From Apoda limacodes (Eukaryota; Arthropoda; Insecta; Lepidoptera; Limacodidae), in the NCBI GenBank assembly GCA_946406115.1, contig OX291553.1, positions 5,833,001 through 5,897,000 on the forward strand: DNA of 64,000 bases, written 5' to 3'. Position numbers and translations under genes: made by a program. Position 1 is the first letter of the stretch; each line of letters begins with the position of its first letter. Shown here piece after piece: positions 11,424-21,131 of the stretch. The notes under the pieces are model-generated. The model was not told the DNA's origin. It worked only from the letters and a program-made list of their open reading frames with translations, and made no database searches.

Positions 11424-13855
11424 TCACAAAAATGGATGATAGTTGACACAGGGTCGAACACGTTTGGACCTTTCCGGGAGCACAGGTTCCTCCTCGGCGG
11501 CCTCTATGTCTTCAGTGTTCTCCATGTCAAAGAAATCATCGTCATCCTCTGAAGGTGGCCGACGAACTCCTCTTGTTAGGGTGACATGAGACGATGACAG
11601 TGACGGCGAATTTTCTGGCATCACCACGGGCTCCGGAGATGCGGCTGTGGACGGCGCTGTGTCGTTTTCTCCCTCCTCCATTGTGGTGGTATCCGTTATG
11701 TCACTACCATCATAGGCATTTGCTACGCCGTACCCCGGCATCAAATCGCTTACATTCGAGTCTTTATAATGCCACATTTGGTTTTTATGTTTTTTAACAC
11801 AAACAGAAGTTTGACAGTTTTCTATTAGGTACATCATTTTCCCTAACTCCTTTTTTACAATTCCTTTAACCCAATTAAACTTGTTGTTACTGAAATATTT
11901 TTTGTACCAAACATATTGTCCCAGTGCAAATGATCTCTGTTTCCCTCCTTGCACTTCAGTTTGCAAACTCTGTTTGGAACGGACACGATCAGACAGGGCG
12001 GCGGACGAGGGTGACGGTGGCATCGACGGGCTCAGCAGGTCGAGCCGGGAACGCAGCTTGTGGCCAAACACTAGCTGAGCTGGCGATGTGCCGGTGACCG
12101 AATGAATGGAATTACGATAGTCAAAAATATACTTTAATAATTTCAATTTGCTTTCTCTTACGTTCTTACTAGTTTGTAAACTAGAGCGGATTCCACGTTT
12201 AATTATTTTAACAAATGACTCGGCTTGGCCATTGCTGGCAGGATGGTACGCAGGTGACGTCATGTGTGATATACCGTTCAGGTTGCAAAAATAATTAAAC
12301 TCTTGTGAACAAAAAGATGTTCCGTTATCTGTTACAATAGTATGAGGTAGGCCAAATCTAGACATAAAATCATATAACCTATCTATGACCGCAGGTGAGG
12401 TACTAGTTGTATTCATGTCGTAAACCTCTACCCATTTAGTGTAGGCATCTACAATGACTAGGTACATGTGTCCATTGATCGGGCCTAAAAAGTCTAGATG
12501 TACCCTATAGAAAGCCTGCTGGGGATAGGGCCATAGGGAGATGTGTGCCCGGGGCGGCGATGGTCGCAGCTGCACACACACTCCACATTGTCCTATCATA
12601 CGTTCTATCGCTTCGTCTATGCCGGGAAACCAGAAACGGGCGCGAGCTTCGGCTTTTGTTTTAACAATGCCTATGTGTGAAGTATGCAGCTCTGACATAA
12701 TTCGTTCACACAAAGACCCCGGTATAACTACTTTATGGCCGGGCATGACGCATCCATTTTCGTAAGACAGTTCTAGCCTACACAAATGATATGGCTTTAA
12801 TTCAATATTAGTGACTTTTTTTGGCCATCCTTTGTATATATATTGAATTACTTTAGTCAGAACGCAATCCTTGTTTGTTGCGTCCCGTAATTCGTGGACA
12901 GTTACCGGTAGCGCTCCTTCTACAACAAAGCATACATAAGTGGCGGGGTCGCACGCTTCGTTCGTGGGTTGTGGCGACCCCGTCACTGCGGCACCTGCAC
13001 CGACGTCCGTTATCTCGGGCAGGCTTGCGCGCGATAAATAATCTGCGCTGTTAGATGCACTTTTAATATATTCAATGTTATAATTATAACCACTTAAAAA
13101 CAGAGCATAGCGTTGCAACCTATTTGCGGAGACTTCTGGTATTCCCTTGTGTGGGCCGAATATGGATAGCAAAGGCTTGTGATCTGTGCGCAGTACAAAA
13201 GGTGTCGATTTACCGTATAAATACTGGTGGAATCGCCGGACCCCAAATATTATGGCCGTAGCTTCCTTTTGTATTTGAGAATAACGACGCTCTGCATTAT
13301 TTAGAGTACGCGAAGTATAAGAAATTGGCTTTTCTTGACCATCTTCACCTACTTGCGATAAAATTGCCCCTAACCCGCTGGGCGACGCGTCCACTGTTCG
13401 AATTATCTTAGCATTTTGGTCGAAATGCGTTAGAACTTGTTCCGAAACCAAAATTTTCTTAATTTTTTTGAATGCGTCATCTTCTGAAGCACTCCAACAC
13501 CATTTACTGCCCTTTTTTAAACGTTCATACAATGGACTCAGAATACTAGATGCCTCTGGAACGAAACATCTGTAATAATTTACCAAGCCCAAAAACGATT
13601 GCAATTGGTTTATGTTTTTTGGTGTCGGCGCATTTAAAATTGCTTTCACCTTCTCTGGCGATTTTTTTAGGCCCTCTTTATTAATCACATACCCAAGGTA
13701 ACTGATTTCATCGGAGAAAAAAGAACATTTTTCCTTTTGCAAGGTTAACCCTGCGTCGTGCATCCTCTGTAGAACCTCGTTCAACCTATTTAGGTGCTGG
13801 CTACGATCAGGGGCTGTAATTAAAACGTCATCAAGCAGGACTAATCTGTAACTCG
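11424..13855 (-). pseudogene. Gypsy pol: partial RT, RNase H, integrase
   Basis: A long open frame of about 810 residues. It begins at the RT active-site box, here LLDDVLIT (normally YxDDxLI with Tyr or Phe before the two aspartates). The thumb follows (LGYVINKEGL, SFLGLVNYYRCFV), then RNase H (TVDASPSGLGAILSQ, RTDHKPLLSIFG, ADYLSR). Integrase comes next, with a HTSHIG...CGVC zinc-binding region and the catalytic DDE core (VHLDFLGP, TDNGTSF, NGQAESFV). The tail is rich in acidic residues and proline, with no clear chromodomain. The fingers and most of the palm of RT are absent. The frame has no proper ATG start and lies out of frame with the upstream gag-protease. All other domains appear intact. 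Confidence 0.88.
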
Positions 13856-14871
13856 AACTTAGCAATAAAATCACGACCTAGCAACGACGGCCCGTCACCG
13901 CGCACAACGAACACTTCAAGGACGCGCGTGCGCCCGGACCAACACACTGACATACGTACACACCCTATACAACGCAGTACCTCGCCTGTGTAACTAACTA
14001 ATTTTTTTGTTGTTGTGCCTAATGAAAGATTTTTGAAATGCAACCTGTACGATCTTTCTGAAATGACGGTCACCGCTGAACCACTATCGATTTCAAATCG
14101 TAATTCCTTTCCATTAACATACACCATCTCAACCAATTTTTTGCACATTCGGCGCAAATGTCCCTTGGTATTACACTTATTACACGTATAATTAGCAAAA
14201 CGACACGATTCCGTTTTATGATTATTATAACCGCACACAGAGCACTTTACTTTTTGACCACGGTCGGCGTCGCGACGCTGGTTGATCTTGAACAGCTGAT
14301 CTGGCGGCTGGTCGGCAACGCCGCGCGCTGCGCTCGCCACGGCGGCGCGCGCGCTGCGTAGGCTCTCTGCTAGCTCCACGGCCTTGGACAACGTGAGCTG
14401 CGATAGCTCCTGCACATACATTTTTTCCTTTTCGGCTCCTGGAAGCATGCCCATAATAAACCGGTCGCGCAACGCTTCTTCAACGTTCAAAAACGCGCAC
14501 TGAGCTGACAAACCCCGCAACCTAGCGGCCCACTGTGAAGGCGTCTCCATCGGTAGTTGGGTAGCAGCATAAAACTGATGACGCTCGCTGAACCCAACCT
14601 GCTTGGGCGTAAAATGTGTGTCTAGGAGAGATACGATGTCATCATACGGCACGTTTTGCAACTCCTTTGGCAATGCAAGATTCGCCGCGAGCTTGTACGT
14701 ATCCTCACTGAGTGCGCTGAGAAGTATAGCCCGCTTCTTTACCGCCGTTGAGTCCTTTTCTGCAGTCACGTCGTTGGCGATGAACCATTGTGTCAATCTA
14801 CACTTAAAGGTCTTCCAAGTGTTAACATTGTGGTCGAAATTTGATAAAACGGCGAAATTTGCAACCGACAT
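13831..14871 (-). CDS. Gypsy gag-protease
   Basis: 346 residues, starting at the ATG 44 bases inside the 5' LTR. The N-terminal two thirds is a capsid-like domain (WFIANDVTAEKDS, LLSALSEDTYKLA, WAARLRGLSAQCAF). Two CX2CX4HX4C zinc knuckles follow (CSVCGYNNHKTESC and CNKCNTKGHLRRMC). An aspartic protease ends the frame, with the DSGS active site and the LLGRDF motif. The frame stops at the deletion junction a few residues after the protease. Gag and protease appear intact, so this copy could supply, or use, particle proteins in trans; that is inference. Confidence 0.87.
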   Translation of the reverse strand: MSVANFAVLSNFDHNVNTWKTFKCRLTQWFIANDVTAEKDSTAVKKRAILLSALSEDTYKLAANLALPKELQNVPYDDIVSLLDTHFTPKQVGFSERHQFYAATQLPMETPSQWAARLRGLSAQCAFLNVEEALRDRFIMGMLPGAEKEKMYVQELSQLTLSKAVELAESLRSARAAVASAARGVADQPPDQLFKINQRRDADRGQKVKCSVCGYNNHKTESCRFANYTCNKCNTKGHLRRMCKKLVEMVYVNGKELRFEIDSGSAVTVISERSYRLHFKNLSLGTTTKKLVSYTGEVLRCIGCVRMSVCWSGRTRVLEVFVVRGDGPSLLGRDFIAKFELQISPA

Positions 14872-14900
14872 TTTGTTTTTTTTTTTTTATACAACCGCGT

Positions 14901-14914
14901 GGGTGTCGTCGCCA
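14901..14914 (-). other. Gypsy primer-binding site
   Basis: On the element sense strand, TGGCGACGACACCC lies one base after the 5' LTR. TGG pairs with the CCA end of a tRNA, as in other Ty3/gypsy elements. I did not assign the tRNA. Confidence 0.7.
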
Positions 14915-14915
14915 C

Positions 14916-15047
14916 TGATAAGTATGTGAGTACGGGGCACAAGTGAAAGTCAAGACGGCTGTCAACGCACTGGCGTTTATTTTAAAGTAACCGTTTTGCG
15001 GACGTAGCCGCGTCTATAGCTACCTAGTTATAGCTACATATATAACA
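14916..15047 (-). repeat. Gypsy 5' LTR
   Basis: 132 bases, 131 of them identical to the 11244-11375 copy. It is followed by the GTTAC target duplication at 15048-15052. Confidence 0.93.
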
Positions 15048-15070
15048 GTTACCTAATAATTTCGTCACAA

Positions 15071-15764
15071 TTAGGCGAGTACTCGTAGAAGTGAATGTAG
15101 ATTAGCTAAATTTTTTATATAATATACTCAGCTCAATACCTGACGTTTTGCGTGTTCTATAAACTATCTAGGTATCAATTGGGAGAAAATACGATTCTTA
15201 ACTTGTAGGTAATAAGTCTCTCGGTTTACTTTTCCCTCTCGATGAACAACGTACTATTAATTTCTCCCTATAAAATGGATAAGAAACATTTCTAACTCTC
15301 ACAATTTTTAAGGAGATATCAAAGAGAGAAAGAAGCGGAGATATTGCCTGTCTGCGTCAGCGAGGCGCGACAATGCAAGGGTTCGATCTTTGGCATACAG
15401 CTTAAGATACCGTATATTAGGCGAGTACTCCTAGAAGTGAATGTAGATTAGCTACATTTTTTATATAATATACTCAGCTCAATACCTGACGTTTTGCGTG
15501 TTCTATAAACTATCTAGGTATCAATTGGGAGAAAATACGATTCTTAACTTGTAGGTACTAAGTCTCTCGGTTCACTTTTCCCTCTCGATGAACAACGTAC
15601 TATTAATTTCTCCCTATAAAATGGATAAGAAACATTTCTAACTCTCACAATTTTTAAGGAGATATCAAAGAGAGAAAGAAGCGGAGATATTGCCTGTCTG
15701 CGTCAGCGAGGCGCGACAATGCAAGGGTTCGATCTTTGGCATACAGCTTAAAATACCGTATATT
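15071..15764 (+). repeat. 346-bp tandem duplication
   Basis: Two head-to-tail copies start at 15071 and 15417 with 'ttaggcgagtactc'. I count about five substitutions over 346 bases. Block B has this sequence only once (after 58090, itself interrupted), so the tandem step happened after the block duplication. The unit has no reading frame; it contains a 'gggttcgatc' string that resembles a pol III B box but lacks a tRNA-like partner. Confidence 0.88.
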
Positions 15765-16140
15765 ACCGTATACAGTATACCGAGACATTTTTTCATATTC
15801 GCTTACAATTGGACAAGTATCTTAAAATTGCAACAAAAAGATAAATGTTAAGAAACAATCAACTTTTTGAGATAAACAACCAACTTGGCATAGATTCCTT
15901 AATAGATATCAGATTTCATTCATTTTTAAAATATAAAATTCAAAATTTATTACGAAAAGCTGGTCTGTTTTTTTACAATTTATGCTTTTGATGAGATTTC
16001 ATATATTTTTGTTTAGACAAGTAGATGTAAGGCGAATCGGAATCTTTGGTCAGCCTAGTGTAGCGCCTACTATAGGAGCGTTGTTACAGACCGAGCAGTG
16101 TACTAAACAGGCGTGCACACACTGGCCGCCAAAAGGGCCG
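15765..16140 (+). other. Block A distal flank
   Basis: Non-coding sequence matching 59550-59885 in block B, for example 'gcaacaaaaagataaatgt', 'gatttcattcatttttaaaa' and 'gtagcgcctactatagg'. Homology fades at about 16130, where the LINE fragment begins. Confidence 0.6.
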
Positions 16141-16149
16141 ACGTTACGA

Positions 16150-17838
16150 TTGAAAGAGCCCCGAGAAGGGTCAGTTCGACGTTAGAAAGAAACAATAAAA
16201 CGCCCGGACATGAAATACCCAACCACCTTTATTAATATTTACAATTATATACACCGCACTTATAAATAAAACTTCTTCTTTCTTCCAGTTTTCTTATTTT
16301 CTTCTGCTCATGTTCAGGAGGCTTTCTTGACCCAGTCACGGGCCTCTTCTCACACCTAAGTGGTGTGGGGAAACAGTATCAGGGCAAAGTCCTCTTACTG
16401 TGGTTTCACCGCCTCACATTACGATGTGAGAGTCCGGTGATTCAGGTTTTTTATCACCCTGGGGGTTTCCAAGTCTTCTCTCCCTCGCGGCCCAGTACTT
16501 CCAGCGCCTACCCTTGCGCGTGCAAACATGGACGTCGTTAGCTTGCCGATAAAATCATCCAGGGTTTCGACTATCAAGTCTCTTGCTATGGTGGTATTCC
16601 TCACGAATCGGGGAGCACCATCAATAGCTCGCAGAGCTTTGGATTGGCAGGTAAGTGCGAACCAGGACGGTGCTGCATAGGTGATAAGGGGTCTAATATA
16701 TGTTTTATAGATCCCGATTTTGCGCGCAACGGCAGTTTGGACGAGAGCACTGGTCGCAGGAGTGCTAATGCTGCTCTTGTCTTGTGGATGTTGGCAGTTA
16801 TATAAGAGACCATTGATAGACGACAGTTGATGGTCACTCCTAGGTACTTGGCCATAGACTTCCATTCGATAGAGTCCCCCATCTGCTGTAGTTTCGGGAG
16901 CTGAGCTTGGCGGCGGCGTAGGAGAATCGCCTGTGTTTTACCTACATTGACTGATAGTCTCCATTTTATCAGCCACTCTGATAGGGCGTCAAGAGCTCGC
17001 TGCATTCTGCTGACAGCTGCGCCAGGTTTGATCAAGAAGGTCAGGTACGCCACATCGTCAGCAAAAAGGGCCGGAGTGGTTTCTTCCTCCTTCGGGATAT
17101 CATCAGTATACAGGGAGTAGCATACTGGAGAGAGTACACTTCCCTGTGGGACTCCCGCTTCAAATGGGTGTTCTAGTGAGATGGCATCTTCGACTATTAC
17201 CCGAAAACGACGGTTTTCGAGGTAGGATGACACCACTGTCACGATGCGTCTTGGGATATCTAGTATCGATAACTTATACAGCAGACCGGAATGCCACACA
17301 CGGTCGAAGGCTTTCTCCATATTTAGGAACTCGGCGACTGGATATTCCCGTTTGTTAACGGCCACCGTTGCTTCCTGTAAAACTTTTGTCAGGTAGAGTG
17401 TAGTGGAATGTTCAGACCTGAATCCAAATTGTTCAGGACGCGGCTTGTAGGCTAAGTGGATGTGGCGCAGCAAGAGTCTTGCGAACAACTTCGAAACATT
17501 TGATAGGAACTGAATCGGTCAATAGCTCTCTGGTTTCAGAACGCTTTTCCCCTGCTTAGGCAGCATTATCACATCGCCTATCTTCCAGGGGTCAGGAAAG
17601 TAACCGGTGCGGATGATGCCGTTGAATAAGCGCGTGATTGTGGCGCAGGGCAGAGTTTGTTATCTTGTCCGCGCCCAGAGCTTTTCTTGGCTTCAACTTC
17701 ATGATGCTGCGTGTGACTAGGCCCGGGGAGAAAACTATCGTCTTCATCAGAGGCTATTTGCTCTTCGAAGTATGTCCGGAGATGTTCTTCAACCAGTGTC
17801 GCATGTGCCGCGTCTATGACTGGATTCGGTCTAAATTG
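16150..17838 (-). pseudogene. Jockey-clade LINE, 5'-truncated
   Basis: The main frame (16601-17488) encodes most of a reverse transcriptase: EQFGFRSEHSTTLYLT, FLNMEKAFDRVWHSGLLYKL, AGVPQGSVLSPVCYSLYTDD, the catalytic FADDVAYL box, and KYLGVTI. Degraded N-terminal RT sequence continues in other frames to about 17838. The C-terminal part (RKIGIYKTYIRPLITYAAPSW) shifts to another frame ending at 16419. The LNM in place of LDM removes one catalytic aspartate (motif A), so the enzyme is dead even apart from the frameshifts. Endonuclease and ORF1 are missing. The 3' side reaches to about 16200 without a clear poly(A) tract. The upstream end abuts the stem-loop array. Confidence 0.82.
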
Positions 17839-17840
17839 GC

Positions 17841-18400
17841 CGTGTATATCCTAAACCTTTCAGTTAGAAGACCCGTGGTAAGTTCTTTTTGGGGTGCCCG
17901 TGGTAAGATCAACCCCACCGAAAGGAATTTCTAACGCGTTCAACTTGGAGCCCATGGCAAGATCACCTTATTGAACGCGACACCTAAAACACGATTACAG
18001 AGAGCCCGTGGTAAGATCACTCTGTGAACCGCGTATGTCCTAAATCTTTCAGTTGGAAGACCCATGGTAAGTTCTTCCTGGGGTGCCCGTGGTAAGATCA
18101 ACCCCACCGAAAGGAATTCCGAACACGTTCAACTTGGAGCACATGGCAAGATCACCTTATTGAACGCGACACCTAAAACACGATTACAGAGAGCCCGTGG
18201 TAAGATCACTCTGTAAACCGCGTATATCCTAAACCTTTCAGTTGGAAGACCCATAGTAAGTTCTTCCTGGGGTGCCCGTGGTAAGATCAACCCCGCTGAA
18301 AGGAATTCCTAACACAATCGCAATTGGTTGACAGACCCATGGTAAGATTCCGCCCGGGGAGCCCGTGGTAAGATCACCCCACGCCAACCGCGATTGTTTA
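17841..18400. repeat. 189-bp tandem array of stem-loops
   Basis: Units begin at 17841, 18030 and 18219 with 'cg(t/c)gtat(a/g)tcctaaa'; the last diverges after about 18316. Each full unit holds four copies of a loop motif close to GCCCGTGGTAAGATCA, about twelve in the whole array. Each copy is flanked by short inverted arms that differ from loop to loop. Examples: GGGGT/ACCCC at 17891 and 17912, CGCGTTCAA/TTGAACGCG at 17935 and 17971, ACAGAG/CTCTGT at 17997 and 18020, and an outer CCTTTC/GAAAGG at 17856 and 17920. Every loop also contains a GGTAAG-like string resembling a 5' splice site. Neither strand has a continuous reading frame. Function and origin unknown. Confidence 0.85.
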
Positions 18401-21130
18401 GTGTTCCAAATTAGTGGACAGATCGAACGATCGAATTTAAAATAAATAAAAAAAAAAAAAAAAAACACCTTTACCTTTTGAAAAACCAAATACCTTTTAC
18501 CATAGAAGAATTACCTGCAGGTGTATAAAAAATAAAAACAATGTTGGAAATAAAACAATTACTGCTTTGAGTGAACTATAGAGTTTTGGTAGGATAGGTT
18601 TTTTTTAATTTGAACAGGTTACAAAAGTAAATACTTTTCTTTATAGTGTAGTGAAGTCTGGTCTGGTAAGAAGCATAGTACCTGCGAACAATAAAATATA
18701 TTTACACTGACAAGGTTCTTTTACAGTTATTAAAAATATTGGAAACCAGCGAGTTACCTGATTGTCCCATGTAGGTACTTGGGTCTTAAATACTTGAAAG
18801 CTGACAGTTCTTAAAGTCGCAGCACTGTCTTCTCTGTAAACAATTTAAAAAAAAATATAATTATTATAGTTTTACGGTGTTTTTCTATACAAATTTTATA
18901 CCTTGAACACAGGTATCTACAGTTTTGACTAATGAAAAGGAAACTAGCAGTAAGATAACAGGGATTTTTATTTTTAAGATAAAATAATAAATTAGATTAA
19001 GGCATTGAATCCGTACTAAGGAAGATCTAGCGCAAATCTAAAAAAATATAAAAAAAAAAGAAAAACTGTTGCATTAATTAAATATAAATAAAATCAGGAT
19101 AATTGCAACAGTGTCATAATATTGAGAGCTGAGCTGAGCAAAAACCATTGTGAAAACGTTAATAACATGTCTAATAATTTTATCAGTATTTTTTTTATTT
19201 TATCCTAATATAATCAGAATATTTCCAATGAGCAATAAAATGTTACATTCAAAAATTCTCTATTTACTTGACAAAATGAACTACTAAAAATTATATATTA
19301 TTTATTTTTAATTTTACAATAAATAAATAAATAACACACTTTTACTTACAGTATATAAATAAGTAAGTACTGCTTGATCACTTTTCTTGATTTTGGTAAT
19401 TCTACTTTTCACTAATTAAAGTTTTGAGACGTGTTCACACCGCTACAAGTTTCTAGAATGAGTTATTATAGAAATAATTCTCACGGTTTGCTTATACTCC
19501 GACCAATGAATCTTGAACACTTCGGAATTTAGAGCAATTCAGTCGTGTTTAATATACGTTTTAACACCAGTATCTTATTGTTTTGTAGTATAATATCTAG
19601 ATTATATTAATATATTCTAATATACTAACAAATATGAGTGATTAATTTAACTTAAAAAAAAAAATAACAATTTGTTTTCACATTCATTGAGAAAATATGT
19701 TTTATTATTTTTAAGCAAATTTTATATGATTTGTTCATAATAGCGAATTTAGGTTATTTGTCCCTACCATAGAAGCAAAGCCTTTGTTAGATAAAGGAGG
19801 CTTAGGCTATTGTCCACCGCACTGACCTGTGGTCGCAAATTGGTGGAATAATTAAAGTACATAAATATATTATAAATACATTTAAGTTAATATAGTTCTA
19901 TGTGGGTTCGTAACCGATTTGTCTTTTTATAATTTGTTGTTTCATTAATGTAATATTTTAAAGTATCATGTATAGTTCAGCGACAAATACATAAACAAAG
20001 AGCCTTGCAAGCACAAAATAGTATCGCGAACATAATATGAGAAGTTCATCTATTGAGAAATGTTACAGTCAAGTAAAAAAACATACGATAGTAAATATAT
20101 CCGTATTGCTTATTTTTATATAAAGTTTTTGTAATCTTAGTTGTATAGCGAGTCATATAAGAAAAAGTACTACTTAGTGTTTTTTTCCCTCTTTTTATGA
20201 AAAAAATCATACAACGTCTCAAAATTAAACTATTAAAGTTATAACTACAATAACTAACGAATCCAGTTTTCGAAAACATAAGTTTAAATCTAATCTAATT
20301 TTTTAGTGTGGTATTTTGCCGAAATATGTGTTGAGAGGGGTTCAATTCGCGAAGCATAAATTATATTTGACAATTAGTATTTTATAATATATGAAGGAGT
20401 TAATAAAGGTTAATTTAAATAAGAAATGTAACTTAGATTTTAACCATTTGGTCAAATGTCTACAGTGCGACATTTTCAACATTTTACCGCGACCTAATAT
20501 CAATTTACTACACATCCTTTGACGCAAGGCGGCAAAGAATACCTAAGCGTGATAATTGCAAAGTATGCAATATCATTGATTTAGGGTTCGATTGGGTTTA
20601 ATTAAAAAAAGTACATCTAGTCATGAGCTGTTTGAGTAAAATTGAAAACTTCGTTATAGACGTTATTATCGTTACGACATATTCCAATTTTAAACAACTG
20701 TATAGTATAGAGTAGGTATAAAGTTATGTGTTAAGATGAGTTTTAATGTTTGTCTATGTGTAATTACATCTGCAGGAATTATTTGTAATTATTACCTAGT
20801 ACATGTCAAATTATTTCAAACCTCTAATGATAAAAAATAGGAGTTTTAAAAGGTAGATATCGTAGTAATAAAAATTAGGTGTTGGTATGACTCGCTCTTG
20901 ACCGGTTTTTCTATTTTGCTGACGAATCTATATTCAATAGCTTATAAGCTCACACAGGCTACAAGAAATTACATATTTTTTTGAAAATTTGTGCATTAAA
21001 TACAGTTGCTTCCGGTGTTAAATCCAGTTATTCTGATATTGAAAAATGTAAGTAAGTACCTACTTCTAACAAAAAAAATTAATTTGTTTTTTTCTTATAG
21101 TTGATTTTATTATTTCTATTAATTTCACAG
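18401..21130. other. AT-rich intergenic, no gene seen
   Basis: Homopolymer runs and AT-rich sequence. Short open frames at 20046-20279 and 20342-20527 have no recognisable features. A patch at 19790-19830 ('ggaggcttaggctattgtccaccgcactgac') resembles the repeat at 29786-29945. No RNA gene recognised. Confidence 0.4.
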
Positions 21131-21131
21131 G

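Larger units (their letters stand above)
11244..15047 (-). mobile_element. Young Ty3/gypsy element, RT-deleted
   Basis: A 3.8-kb LTR retrotransposon on the minus strand, with all integration hallmarks: two 132-base LTRs (TG...CA), a 5-base target duplication, a primer-binding site and a polypurine tract. Gene order is gag-protease, then the C-terminal RT piece, RNase H and integrase. The two LTRs differ at a single position (C at 11333 in one, T in the other), so insertion was recent. Reverse transcriptase is truncated: sequence between the protease end and the LDD box is missing and the reading frame shifts at the junction. The copy cannot encode its own RT. No envelope gene is present. It lies about 110 bp downstream of SDR1. 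Confidence 0.92.
6841..16130 (+). repeat. Duplicated block A (holds SDR1)
   Basis: Non-coding and coding sequence here is paralogous to 55484-59885. The match starts at 'gataaactgttaaaatcttg' and resumes after a 2.9-kb insertion at about 9911. It then runs through SDR1 and its 3' flank ('cttggatataaactggactc'), and continues after the gypsy element to about 16130 ('gtagcgcctactatagg'). Differences between the two blocks define clean insertions in each. The duplication therefore copied a whole gene neighbourhood, not only the coding sequence, and predates the insertions. Confidence 0.85.

Noticed and set aside
11594..12765. Plus-strand frames at 11594-11797, 11881-12078 and 12541-12765
   Set aside because: They are antisense shadows of the gypsy pol frame.
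15380..15400. tRNA gene or SINE head suggested by 'gggttcgatc'
   Set aside because: No matching A box or cloverleaf could be seen at the right distance.
17841..18400. CRISPR-like array
   Set aside because: Loops repeat but are embedded in 189-base tandem units with paired stems, not spaced by unique spacers, and the context is a eukaryotic genome.
18238..18489. Minus-strand 83-codon frame through the stem-loop array with repeated DLTTG-(S/T)PG words
   Set aside because: The repeated words are simply the translated loop motif. The neighbouring units contain stops in the same frame, so a protein is not supported.
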